Positions 8,001 through 15,666 of a stretch of DNA of 32,160 nucleotides are shown piece by piece. Where the stretch lies: assembly GCA_009911175.1 (NCBI GenBank), contig QXWX01000077.1:1-32160 (forward strand), in the 5' to 3' direction. The notes under the pieces were generated by a model, which did no database searches, had not been told where the DNA came from, and worked only from the letters and a program-made list of their open reading frames with translations. This DNA is from Lachnospiraceae bacterium. GTDB lineage: Bacteria > Bacillota_A > Clostridia > Lachnospirales > Lachnospiraceae. Numbering within the stretch: position 1 is the stretch's first letter; every line of letters starts with the position of its first letter. A program made the translations under genes and the position numbers.

Positions 8001-8633
8001 TTAAGATAGTGTATTGAGATAAAGCTGTAAATTCTCCGCTAATTTGCCTATATGCACCCCGTCTACGAAAGAATGATGAACTTGGACAGAAAAGGGAAGC
8101 ATGATTTTTCCATTCCTTTTTTCATATCTGCCCCAGTCAAATAATGGTGTTGCGTTATTTTTATTTCCGGAATCTGTGTGGGAAATATGGGTATATGCGA
8201 CCCATGGAAAAGCGGAGAACTGGAACACATCATTCCCTAGCGGCGCTGTAAAGTAATCTTTTTGCGCCTGTTCTGTTTCAGACGCGAGAGTTACATATTC
8301 TTCCAGTGTATCTGTCATTTCCACATTCACAACCTTGAACAATTCCGTATCTTTATTCAGATAGGTAAATGCGGTGTGAATCTTATCAAATATCACCGGT
8401 TCTCCGTCAACAAAGCGACAGCGAAATTCTTTGATCTGATTTGCGCATTTGGAAACGGCAAATACGAATGAAAATGTAAAGGAGTACCCACGCTTTTTGA
8501 TTACATCCAGAAAATGTGTGACATCTAAATCAAAAGTGACACAGTATTGCGGTTGGGCATAGTTTCTGAAGATTTGATAATGCAATGTCCTTTCCCAATT
8601 AGCTAAATCAATTTTCTTCATCGTATTCTCCAT
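8001..8633 (-). CDS. cat: Chloramphenicol acetyltransferase (type A)
   Basis: 210 residues from ATG 8633, chosen over an upstream in-frame start because AAAGGAGG lies 7 bases before it. Type A CAT proteins are trimers that acetylate chloramphenicol with acetyl-CoA. The active-site signature is present as VHHSFVDG (H187 catalytic, D191 structural), as are the N-terminal W-x-R-x-x-H-Y-x-x-F pattern (WERTLHYQIF), the central FSFVFAVSKCAN stretch and FPWVAYTHISHTD. Length is close to that of enzymes of this class (about 210-220). It is the second gene of an operon, 13 bases after the methyltransferase. Chromosomal CAT-like enzymes sometimes have weak or other acyl-acceptor activity, so resistance is likely but not proven. 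Confidence 0.9.
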   Translation of the reverse strand: MENTMKKIDLANWERTLHYQIFRNYAQPQYCVTFDLDVTHFLDVIKKRGYSFTFSFVFAVSKCANQIKEFRCRFVDGEPVIFDKIHTAFTYLNKDTELFKVVNVEMTDTLEEYVTLASETEQAQKDYFTAPLGNDVFQFSAFPWVAYTHISHTDSGNKNNATPLFDWGRYEKRNGKIMLPFSVQVHHSFVDGVHIGKLAENLQLYLNTLS

Positions 8634-8646
8634 CTTATTTCCTCCT

Positions 8647-9426
8647 TTATTTCCCAGCATATATTCTGATTCTGCGGAACGTTTCAAAATAAGTTCCGTC
8701 CGGCGTTTGTGTTCTTTCTAACATTTCTTCGATTACCCTCTGGCGGAAAGCTGCCTTTAATTCCTGGGGAACCTGTTTAAGAAACGGTACAAGGCAGGGC
8801 TGGTCAATCCAACGGATCATATCAGAAGCGCTGGGGAAATATCTGTCTCTATTTAGTTCTCTAATTGTACAGGAAGAAAATCCGACCGCTGAAAGAAAAT
8901 CTGTATACTGTGCTTTGGACGGCATAAACCACGGCCATTCATAGTCTTTAAAATATTTTGCATACGGATGTTCCGCTATGATACTTTGAATCACGCTGAC
9001 AAAATTAGCACAATTACCGGCACCTCCAAAATCCCACAGTATTTTTCCGTTTGTTTTTAACGCTTTATGTGCATTCTTCAAAAGCCGTCTATGGTCTTTC
9101 ACCCAATGTAAGGCTGCATTAGAAAAAATAAGGTCAAATTCCTTCTCGAAATTCATCTTGTTTATGTCCATATGCGCGAAATTCAGATTATTTCTGTGAA
9201 TCATTCCGGCAGTTTCAATCATGTGAAGAGAAGCGTCTATTCCCAGCACCTTTCCCCGTGGCACAAATAATGCTAATTGTTCTGTCAGAATCCCGTCCCC
9301 GCATCCAAGGTCCAGTATCGTTTCATTTCCGTTGAACGAAAACTCTGAAATCAGGTCATTCCCCCATTCTTTTTGGTGTTTTGAAGCAGTTTTGTATTTC
9401 TCTCCGTCAAATTCGAATGTATCCAT
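8647..9426 (-). CDS. Class I SAM-dependent methyltransferase (Tam-like)
   Basis: 259 residues. The SAM-binding motif I is ILDLGCGDG (37-45); motif II is VLGIDAS; FAHMDINKMNF and the FDLIFSNAALHWVKDH segment follow, the last typical of trans-aconitate methyltransferase relatives and small-molecule O-methyltransferases. The C-terminal half (WPWFMPSKAQYTDFLSAVGF, then RWIDQPCLVPFL) also matches that group. Substrate unknown. It starts an operon with cat; a strong promoter (TTGAAC, 17 bp, TATAAT on the minus strand, 9487-9459) lies directly upstream inside a duplicated segment. Confidence 0.85.
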   Translation of the reverse strand: MDTFEFDGEKYKTASKHQKEWGNDLISEFSFNGNETILDLGCGDGILTEQLALFVPRGKVLGIDASLHMIETAGMIHRNNLNFAHMDINKMNFEKEFDLIFSNAALHWVKDHRRLLKNAHKALKTNGKILWDFGGAGNCANFVSVIQSIIAEHPYAKYFKDYEWPWFMPSKAQYTDFLSAVGFSSCTIRELNRDRYFPSASDMIRWIDQPCLVPFLKQVPQELKAAFRQRVIEEMLERTQTPDGTYFETFRRIRIYAGK

Positions 9427-9454
9427 GCAAAATCCCCTACTCTGATATGTTTTA

Positions 9455-9528
9455 TTGAATTATACTTCTTTATATAATATAGTTCAAATATATGATTTTT
9501 ATAAAATATATAAATTGTAGTTATGGAG
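9455..9528. repeat. Direct repeat copy 1: promoter of the methyltransferase-cat operon
   Basis: This 74-bp stretch matches 9965-10038 with about 65 identical positions and no gaps, exactly 510 bp apart. On the minus strand it contains TTGAAC (9487-9482), a 17-bp spacer and TATAAT (9464-9459), which drives the methyltransferase and cat. On the plus strand it keeps the LysR upstream sequence to TTATGGAG, but no LysR gene follows. It is probably one half of a duplicated divergent control region. Confidence 0.8.
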
Positions 9529-9547
9529 TGCACAAAGAAATAATAAA

Positions 9548-9587
9548 AAAGGAAGACGCTTGCTCATAAGAGGAAACATCTTCCCCT
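9548..9587 (-). terminator. Terminator after the Abi_2 relic
   Basis: On the minus strand GGGGAAGATG pairs with CGTCTTCC (one G-U pair), followed by TTTTTTATTATTT. This is a good intrinsic terminator directly after the relic's stop codon, so it has outlived the gene it served. Confidence 0.6.
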
Positions 9588-9589
9588 TT

Positions 9590-9964
9590 CTATAGGATTG
9601 TATGATAGCGGGCAATGTTCTTCCAGTTATTCGGGAAACCCATTTGCTCCAGCAATTCGGTTTCAGTAATGTAAATGAACTTTTTATTTAATTTCCCTAT
9701 TTCCAAAACAAGTTTTCTTTTGAAGTTAGAAAAATCTTCTTTTGTTAATAAGTAGCGGAAAGCAATGACAACAGCAAACAAATCCTGTTTTCCATAGGCA
9801 TCCTGGTTTCTCTTTTTGGGGATTCTCCGTGGGCACAGGCGTTTTGATGCCGCCATAGTAAAATCTCCTGTAATGTAAAAGAGGGAGATACCCGTCGGCT
9901 CTCCCCCGCCTGTGGGCTTCACAAGTTTCCACAGAACGATCACTGAGTTTAATATAGCAGAACG
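9590..9964 (-). pseudogene. C-terminal remnant of an Abi_2 (AbiD/AbiF) abortive-infection gene, frameshifted
   Basis: The readable minus-strand frame ends QDLFAVVIAFRYLLTKEDF, later ELLEQMGFPNNWKNIARY, which is the C-terminal pattern of Abi_2 proteins (xMGFPxNW close to the end). Just upstream a different frame encodes ACAHGESPKRE; CAHG is the conserved R-N-x-C-A-H-G segment of the same family. The two halves are joined only by a frameshift near 9800-9835, and the N-terminal two-thirds is gone. Abi_2 proteins give phage exclusion in lactococci. A minus-strand promoter (TTAAAC, 17 bp, TATAAT, 9997-9969) lies in the second direct repeat. It is non-functional as it stands. Confidence 0.75.
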
Positions 9965-10038
9965 TTGAATTATACATCTCTATATAATATAGTTTAAATA
10001 TATGGTTTATAAAAGATATATAAATTATAATTATGGAG
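9965..10038. repeat. Direct repeat copy 2: divergent promoter region of the LysR gene
   Basis: Second copy of the 74-bp segment. On the plus strand TTGAAT (9965-9970), 17 bp and TATAGT (9988-9993) can drive the LysR gene. On the minus strand TTAAAC (9997-9992), 17 bp and TATAAT (9974-9969) faces the Abi_2 relic. The overlap of divergent promoters is the usual LysR layout, so a LysR-type site within this segment is expected and would also be present in copy 1. Confidence 0.8.
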
Positions 10039-10043
10039 GAGTT

Positions 10044-10943
10044 ATGAACACATTTGATAATCTCACAAAATACAAGATATTTCTTTCTGTTGCTGAAAAG
10101 AAAAGTATATCCAAAGCGGCCGCTTCGCTGTATATTTCCCAGCCGGCAGTAAGCATCACCATAAAGAAACTGGAAGAGAATCTTAACACCACGCTTTTTA
10201 TCAGAAAATCAAAGGGAGTGGAGCTGACAGAGAAAGGAAGACTGCTGTATGACAGTGCGAAAAAAGCGCTTCAGATGCTTTCGGATACGGAAAAAAGTCT
10301 TAAGTCTCCCTTTTATGCAGGACATTTGCGCATAGCCACCAGCAATGTGTTGTGTAAACATTTTCTCAGGTCTTATCTGAAAGAATATTTGAGCTTATAT
10401 TCTGATACAGATCTGGCAATCACATGTACGTCCTCGGCAGAAGCATTTGTTATGATTGAAAAGTGCAGCATTGATCTGGCGTTGGTAGTGAAGCCGCCAA
10501 ATCCCGAAAGGTTCATGTATCATTCCCTGGGGATGATTGAGTATATTTTTGTCTGCACGCCGGCTTATAGGGAGAAATGGGACTGCCAGAATGATGAAAT
10601 ATGCGAATATGCGAATATCATGCTCCTTGATAAAGATAATATATCCAGGAAGCATATTAACACTTACTATGCAAAAAATAATATCATTCCCCTGCATATT
10701 CTTGAGGTAAATGAAATGGATATGCTGATTGAATTTGCCAAAATGGGGATTGGAATTTCCTGTGTTGTGAAACAGTTTGTAGGGCAGGAGTTAGAAACGG
10801 GCTGCCTGATGGAAATCACCTTGTCCAATCCTGTTCCGCCTCGTGAAATCGGTTTTTTATATCAGGATATACAGCCGTTCAATGACAATATTCTGAAATT
10901 TATCCATGCAAAACCTGTCGCTAACGGTGTTTCTATATCTTGA
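10044..10943 (+). CDS. LysR-family transcriptional regulator
   Basis: 299 residues from ATG 10044, preceded by GGAGGAG; an upstream in-frame start at 10002 lies inside the promoter repeat and is less likely. The N-terminal winged HTH (about 3-60) has the family signature FLSVAEKKSISKAAASLYIS followed by QPAVSITIKKLEENL. The substrate-binding domain (about 88-290) begins HLRIATSNVL and includes GMIEYIFVCTP and MAKMGIGISCVV-like segments. The inducer is unknown. Because the methyltransferase-cat promoter carries a copy of this gene's own control region, that operon is its best predicted target. Confidence 0.9.
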   Translation: MNTFDNLTKYKIFLSVAEKKSISKAAASLYISQPAVSITIKKLEENLNTTLFIRKSKGVELTEKGRLLYDSAKKALQMLSDTEKSLKSPFYAGHLRIATSNVLCKHFLRSYLKEYLSLYSDTDLAITCTSSAEAFVMIEKCSIDLALVVKPPNPERFMYHSLGMIEYIFVCTPAYREKWDCQNDEICEYANIMLLDKDNISRKHINTYYAKNNIIPLHILEVNEMDMLIEFAKMGIGISCVVKQFVGQELETGCLMEITLSNPVPPREIGFLYQDIQPFNDNILKFIHAKPVANGVSIS

Positions 10944-10971
10944 AGGAAAAGGAAACATTTACATTTTTCTC

Positions 10972-11059
10972 TTGACTTTAAAATCCTACATATGTAATAT
11001 TAATTTTGAGACAATAGCTTAATAAATTTTTTGACTTTAAATCCTACATGCGTAGTATT
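10972..11059 (+). promoter_or_regulatory. Two tandem promoters, each with a BlaI-type operator
   Basis: Promoter 1: TTGACT (10972-10977), 17 bp, TAATAT (10995-11000); operator core TACATATGTA (10987-10996), a perfect palindrome. Promoter 2, 59 bp downstream: TTGACT (11031-11036), 16 bp, TAGTAT (11053-11058); core TACATGCGTA (11045-11054). The 20-bp contexts are AATCCTACATATGTAATATT and AATCCTACATGCGTAGTATT. Both operators cover the end of the spacer and part of the -10, so bound repressor would exclude RNA polymerase. The TACAnnTGTA core is the known BlaI/MecI site, and the same motif precedes blaI in this window. Confidence 0.85.
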
Positions 11060-11112
11060 TCTTTTGAAGCCTATAGATACGCGGGATTTAGAACAGATGA
11101 ATGGAGGCAGAT

Positions 11113-12378
11113 ATGAGGTTTGAAGGAAAAGACAGGTACAAGCAGAAGATGGGAAGAAACTGGTTCGTTCTTCTTCTTATCGTGCTTTTGAGTATATCCG
11201 GATGTGCTGATACATCCCAGACGGAATCTGGAGATGATGAACAGGGGAACGGGGCGGCAAAGTCCGGGAAGGAGGCCCAGGAGAAAGCAGACCCAGTGAT
11301 CGAGATTGGATATGAGCTTTTTAGAGATGCTGAGGAAGCAGGACGTATGGAGGATTTGGAAATGTTCCGCAGTATTGTAAACCAATTTGGTAATCATGGT
11401 TATGCGGCCGTTGACGGAAGGAACCAGATTGACATGGCAGAACCGGAGCAGGTCATCAGCTTCTGCGGGAAAGTAGACGCGAAAGAGGAAGGAGAGCTGA
11501 CCATTCTTAAAATCAATGACCTGGAGGGAGTCTTGGACGGGATTGTGAAATATGACCTGAAGACAAAAGACGGAGAGGTAGAAGCAACCACCAGTTATTA
11601 CAAGTATAAGGATCAGGACATGGAAAAGGTGTCTACAGCCGGTTTTCATGCGGACCGGTGGGAATACACGGAGGACGGATATCTGATGTTTTCCGGCAGT
11701 TATTTTTCCGAACAGTTATATGTGCTCACTATGAGTGAAGCCAGCGAGTATGCTGCGCTTAGGGTGCTGCCTTTAGACGAAACATGCAGGGAGCTGAACC
11801 GGCAGTATATCCTTCCTGCCGGTTATGAGAGGAATAACCTGTTTCTGGTGGATTGGAATGAGAATGATTTTGGGACGTTGGATTTCTATGATCTGTATGA
11901 CCTGTTTTACCCCAGGGTAAACGGCGGGCAGATCCCATATGGTATGGACGATAACTTAGGGGTCGGCGCGGTATACAGGATACCGGAGGATGAATTTGAG
12001 AACGTCATTCAAAGATATATCAACATAGACAGCGGTACATTGCAGTCAAAAACGGTTTTTTATCCGGAGGATGGGACGTATGAATATAAGCCGAGAGGCT
12101 TTTATGAAGTGGAATATCCGGAGTATCCATATCCGGAAGTAGTTCAGTATACGGAAAACAGTGACGGAACCATAACGCTGACAGTAAATGTGGTATTTCC
12201 TTATGCAGGCATTTCCAAAGTATATGCCCACGAGGTGGTGGTCCGCCCTTTGGAAGGCGGAGGGGTGCAGTATGTATCTAACCGGGTTATACCGTCAGAG
12301 GAGAATCAGGAGGGAACCTGGCATAAGCCTCGTCTGACTCCGGAACAGTGGGAAGAGATGTATGGAGGCATGGAATGA
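11113..12378 (+). CDS. Exported lipoprotein, member 1 of the five-paralogue family
   Basis: 421 residues from ATG 11113, which has GGAGG 5 bases upstream; a start four codons earlier would lack this. It has a basic N-terminus, a hydrophobic run (18-28) and a lipobox I28-S-G-C31, then a low-complexity polar linker, so a surface lipoprotein is predicted. The family-specific C-terminal part includes the CRELNRQYIL motif, LVDWNENDFGTLDFYDLYDLF and the end motif VVQYTENSDGTITLTVNVVF. It shares these with the genes at 12375, 13680, 21846 and 23197, but it is one of the two more divergent members. I cannot name a function; the family may correspond to a Lachnospiraceae DUF (DUF6070, from memory and unverified). 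First gene after the tandem BlaI-type promoters. Confidence 0.85.
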   Translation: MRFEGKDRYKQKMGRNWFVLLLIVLLSISGCADTSQTESGDDEQGNGAAKSGKEAQEKADPVIEIGYELFRDAEEAGRMEDLEMFRSIVNQFGNHGYAAVDGRNQIDMAEPEQVISFCGKVDAKEEGELTILKINDLEGVLDGIVKYDLKTKDGEVEATTSYYKYKDQDMEKVSTAGFHADRWEYTEDGYLMFSGSYFSEQLYVLTMSEASEYAALRVLPLDETCRELNRQYILPAGYERNNLFLVDWNENDFGTLDFYDLYDLFYPRVNGGQIPYGMDDNLGVGAVYRIPEDEFENVIQRYINIDSGTLQSKTVFYPEDGTYEYKPRGFYEVEYPEYPYPEVVQYTENSDGTITLTVNVVFPYAGISKVYAHEVVVRPLEGGGVQYVSNRVIPSEENQEGTWHKPRLTPEQWEEMYGGME

Positions 12379-13667
12379 TGGAAAATGTGAAATGGCTGAT
12401 TCAAAAAAAGGGCGTTTTCATCATAGAATTGCTGGTTATTGTTATCGCCTGTGTCATAGTTTTAAAAGGACCAAAGCAGAATAATTCAGGAGAGGAAAAC
12501 ATAGAGGAAATCAGGGCGCAAAAGGCAGAAGTTCCTGTTAATCATATGGAAGGAATAGATGCTGACGAGATAGACGGGGACGAAATAGATATCGGCAATA
12601 TCACTGCAAAATCTTCTGATTCCCAGGCGCCAGTTACCCAGGAGAGGAAAGTCTGCCTTTTTACAGAGGAAGAAAAGAAGAAGATTCAGGAGACGGCTTT
12701 GACGGCAGCAGAGCAGGTAAAAGGTATCTATCAGAATATAGAGGTCGCTGACGGCCCTGCTTTTTCATCGAATATTGCAGAGTTTACAGGCGAGCAGTGT
12801 AAGGAAGTGGTCTCACTTCTTGGACAGGCGGGGTTTGTAAGCATTACGGAGGACTGCAATATGGTAAATCCGGAAAGGCTCCACGCATTTTACGCCGATT
12901 ATCTGAATCAAAAAGAGTCCATGTTCACAATCTTCCAGGTGAATCCGGATGGCCTGATCGGTGCATTTACTTTCCTGTACAGGATGGATGAACTGCAGAC
13001 CTATTATGTAGGGATAGGCTGGCAGCAGGGAGGCATACCTGAGATAAGGAGTACTTTGGAAAACAGCATAGCAGAAATAAAATTAACAAAAAAAGGATAT
13101 TTTATCTATTCTTATGAAATCCTGATTCCACATTCAAGCCTGCGCCAGTGCTTTAGAACAAGTCCCATATCAGATAAGTGCAGGGAATTAACCAAAAAGT
13201 ATTTATCCGGCCTAAGCTATGTTAATTATAATATGCTTGTGACGAACTGGGACAGCAGCAATGTGGAGGATATTCTGATGCCTCGTATGTTTGAAGATAT
13301 TTATCGTATTTACACAGGTGAGATTTTCAGAACGAAGGACAGGACTGTCCCTGCAGAAGTGTATGAACGGGTCATGACCGCATGTTTTCCGGTATCTGTA
13401 GAACAGGTACGAAAGGTATGCGGCTATGATGCAGGCAGCGGCAGTTACCCCTATGAAATGATATATGCAAGGCCATACCCGCCTTTTGGAGAAGTGGTTG
13501 ATTATACAGAAAACGGTGATGGAACGATAACGCTGTTTGTCGATGGTGTATGGCCGGATTATGCGTTTACCAATAGGATTGTTGTACAGCCGTTTGAAGA
13601 CGGGACTTTTCGGTATCTCTCTAACGTGATAGAGCAGAAGGAGTTGGAAATTCCGGTAATAGAGTGA
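12375..13667 (+). CDS. Membrane-anchored family protein, paralogue 2
   Basis: 430 residues from ATG 12375, which overlaps the previous stop as ATGA and has GGAGG 6 bases upstream; both point to translational coupling. An N-terminal signal-anchor (about 12-29, FIIELLVIVIACVIVL) is followed by an acidic linker and no lipobox cysteine, so the body should face outside. Conserved blocks shared with the 21846 and 23197 proteins: LQTYYVGIGWQ, a KGYFIYSYEI strand, CRELTKKYLSGLSYV, TNWDSSNVEDIL with MFEDIYRIYTGE, and VVDYTENGDGTITLFVDGVW ending in FRYLSNVIEQKE. The repeated DGT-TLFVDGVWPDY core looks like a beta-rich fold. No catalytic motif is recognised. Confidence 0.87.
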   Translation: MMENVKWLIQKKGVFIIELLVIVIACVIVLKGPKQNNSGEENIEEIRAQKAEVPVNHMEGIDADEIDGDEIDIGNITAKSSDSQAPVTQERKVCLFTEEEKKKIQETALTAAEQVKGIYQNIEVADGPAFSSNIAEFTGEQCKEVVSLLGQAGFVSITEDCNMVNPERLHAFYADYLNQKESMFTIFQVNPDGLIGAFTFLYRMDELQTYYVGIGWQQGGIPEIRSTLENSIAEIKLTKKGYFIYSYEILIPHSSLRQCFRTSPISDKCRELTKKYLSGLSYVNYNMLVTNWDSSNVEDILMPRMFEDIYRIYTGEIFRTKDRTVPAEVYERVMTACFPVSVEQVRKVCGYDAGSGSYPYEMIYARPYPPFGEVVDYTENGDGTITLFVDGVWPDYAFTNRIVVQPFEDGTFRYLSNVIEQKELEIPVIE

Positions 13668-13679
13668 AAGGAAGATAAT

Positions 13680-14894
13680 ATGCCGTTGCAGAAGAAATGT
13701 ATTTGGGTTATGGTGTTTGTGCTTGCTGCTATTTTGTGTGCTTGCGCAAAGAGTCCGGACAGGAAGGAATCTTCTTTAGAAAAAGAAACACAGAAAAGGA
13801 AAGAAGATGCAAAACAATGGGAAAGAGGCTACAATCTTCCGGTCGATGATAAGGAAAGGGAAGAGGCAGAGGAGGATTGTATCAGGATGGCGGAGGCGGT
13901 TTCTGATGTGTACACTTTATCAGACGGATTCTCTGATGAGACCATTCAGATGATGCAGGAGAAAGCCGGGGAAACAGGGGAAGCGGTCCATTCAACTCTG
14001 TTGTATTCCAATATGGAAAATTATGAGAAAATGGATGGCTTCTTGGAAGAATGCATAAAAGGAAACAGTGGATTTGCGGTAGTTTATGAGATACAGTCTG
14101 ATGGAGGGATAGGAAGAAGAAAATATACGTTTGACGGGAATGATATGTATGTCCTAAGTGCAAGGGCAGCGTGGCGGGAAGACAACCATCCAAGGGTGGA
14201 GTATATTTCTTATACCAAAATAAAGGACTGGAGTTACACAGACAAGGGCTGGTTCTGTTATGAAATGTGCGTTCCCGAACCGCCGGAAGTAACGGAGATC
14301 GTGGATGGAAGCTGTCTGCTCCGGATAAAACCAATGACTGAGGAACAAAAAGAGCTGTCTGAAAAATGCGTCCGAGATATCGGGTATAAAGGGAATAATC
14401 TGCTGTGTTCTGATTGGGACGCAGAACATATGGAGAAATTGGATTATAATGGACTGTATGAATATCTGTATAATATGAAATACCAGGAGACCTTTTTGCC
14501 CGCAGATGATCAGGATGGGATCCCGCAGGATGAGTTTGAGAGTCTGCTCATGGAGTATCTGCCAGTGACAGCAGAACAGATACGGGAATATGCCGCATTT
14601 GATAAAGAAAGCCGGAGATACACGTGGGAACGGCTAGGATGTGGAAATTATGATCCGAATTTCTTCGGGACATCGCTTCCGGAGGTGACGGATATCAAAG
14701 AAAATGAAGACGGAACGGTTACGCTGACCGTCGATGCAGTGTGTGACATGGTTATATGTGATGACAGGCTCATAACCCATGAACTGACCGTAAGATTTGC
14801 AGAAGACGGCAGTTTCCGCTATCTGGGCAATCGGATTCTTGGTGACGGGATCAGGGAAATCCCAGAATACTGGTATCGGGTTGGGGGCAGATAA
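13680..14894 (+). CDS. Exported lipoprotein, paralogue 3
   Basis: 404 residues; the ATG follows an AAGGAAG ribosome site and lies 12 bases after the previous stop, so it is the third gene of the operon. A short signal peptide ends in lipobox L19-C-A-C22. The mature protein starts with a charged, Lys/Glu-rich linker (about 23-60). It keeps the family landmarks in weaker form: KELSEKCVRDIGYKGNNLL, SDWDAEHMEKLDYNGLYEYLY, PVTAEQIREYAAFD and VTDIKENEDGTVTLTVDAV ending FRYLGNRI. Like member 1, it lacks the GVWPDY core. Function unknown; surface location inferred. Confidence 0.85.
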   Translation: MPLQKKCIWVMVFVLAAILCACAKSPDRKESSLEKETQKRKEDAKQWERGYNLPVDDKEREEAEEDCIRMAEAVSDVYTLSDGFSDETIQMMQEKAGETGEAVHSTLLYSNMENYEKMDGFLEECIKGNSGFAVVYEIQSDGGIGRRKYTFDGNDMYVLSARAAWREDNHPRVEYISYTKIKDWSYTDKGWFCYEMCVPEPPEVTEIVDGSCLLRIKPMTEEQKELSEKCVRDIGYKGNNLLCSDWDAEHMEKLDYNGLYEYLYNMKYQETFLPADDQDGIPQDEFESLLMEYLPVTAEQIREYAAFDKESRRYTWERLGCGNYDPNFFGTSLPEVTDIKENEDGTVTLTVDAVCDMVICDDRLITHELTVRFAEDGSFRYLGNRILGDGIREIPEYWYRVGGR

Positions 14895-14917
14895 AAGGTT
14901 TGGATATTTATAGGATA

Positions 14918-14965
14918 TTGACTTTAGATATTTATTCTGCTATGATGAAAGCATGTACTTGCATG
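14918..14965 (+). promoter_or_regulatory. tetR promoter and operator
   Basis: TTGACT (14918-14923), 17 bp, TATGAT (14941-14946). Five bases downstream is GCATGTACTTGCATG (14951-14965). Read on the minus strand (CATGCAAGTACATGC) it matches the CGTGCAAGCACACGC element before ilvB at 12 of 15 positions, with the same 4-bp arms and 6-bp spacer. Its place right after the -10 suggests autorepression. Confidence 0.65.
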
Positions 14966-15010
14966 AAAGGATATTATTGATGATAAAACTGCAGAGAGGG
15001 GGAGGAGAAA

Positions 15011-15586
15011 ATGGATGAGACAAGCCAGAAGATCATCGATGCGGCGATGGCATTAGTCCGAGATAAGGGATATGTCGCAACAACCACAAAAGAAATTGCA
15101 AGGGTAGCCGGTGTAAATGAGTGTACCTTGTTCCGCAAATTTGAGAGCAAAAAGGATATTGTTTTACAAGGGACAAACCAAGCGGGCTGGCGGGCGGATG
15201 TGACACCGGAGATTTTTGAAAATGTTGAGTGGGATTTGCAGGCAGACCTGAAAATGTTCATGGGGGCATATATTGACAGGATGACGCCGGATTTCGTGAA
15301 TCTGTCAATCGGTCTGAGGGCGCCGCAGCTCTATGAGGAAACCAAAGAGCTTATCATGAAGGTTCCCCAGGCATTTTTGAGGACATTTACTGATTATCTG
15401 AATAAAATGTGCGCGATGGGCAAAATACCGGAGAAAGATTTTGAGGCTCTGGCATTGACTGTATTTTCGGCAACATTCGGCTATACATTTCTGAATGCAT
15501 CGTTCGGAACAGAGCTTACAGAGATTGAAAAAGACAGGTACATGAAAGAAAGTGTGCAGATGTTTGTAAATGGAATCGATCCGTAA
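15011..15586 (+). CDS. TetR/AcrR-family transcriptional regulator
   Basis: 191 residues. The N-terminal HTH (about 5-50) is typical: KIIDAAMALVRDKGYVATT then IARVAGVNECTLFRKFESK, where the usual S-x-x-x-x-Y-F becomes NECTLFRKF. The C-terminal ligand domain (about 60-190) is all-helical with no identifiable ligand. ATG 15011 follows GGAGG by 5 bases. It lies 80 bases upstream of ilvB on the same strand, and the two promoters share an operator-like element, so control of acetohydroxyacid synthase expression is the likely role. This would be unusual, since ilv genes are more often under Leu-responsive, CodY or attenuation control. Confidence 0.9.
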   Translation: MDETSQKIIDAAMALVRDKGYVATTTKEIARVAGVNECTLFRKFESKKDIVLQGTNQAGWRADVTPEIFENVEWDLQADLKMFMGAYIDRMTPDFVNLSIGLRAPQLYEETKELIMKVPQAFLRTFTDYLNKMCAMGKIPEKDFEALALTVFSATFGYTFLNASFGTELTEIEKDRYMKESVQMFVNGIDP

Positions 15587-15589
15587 GAT

Positions 15590-15649
15590 TTGGCGCTGTC
15601 AGATGGCAGTGCCAAAAAAAGAAATATAATGCGTGCAAGCACACGCATT
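15590..15649 (+). promoter_or_regulatory. ilvBN promoter region with TetR-type palindrome
   Basis: AATGCGTG (15628-15635), CAAGCA, CACGCATT (15642-15649) is an 8-bp-arm inverted repeat. It begins inside the likely -10 TATAAT (15625-15630) and resembles the tetR operator. No good -35 is found 17 bp upstream, so a weak or regulated promoter is likely. Just before it, TTGGCGCTG (15590-15598) and CAGTGCCAA (15607-15615) form a hairpin after the tetR stop with no T-run. Confidence 0.6.
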
Positions 15650-15666
15650 GAAGAATGGAGGATGCT

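Noticed and set aside
13882..14334. 150-codon antisense frame in paralogue 3
   Set aside because: Composition is Ser/Pro/His-rich as expected of a reverse reading of a Glu/Asp/Gly-rich gene; no ribosome site.
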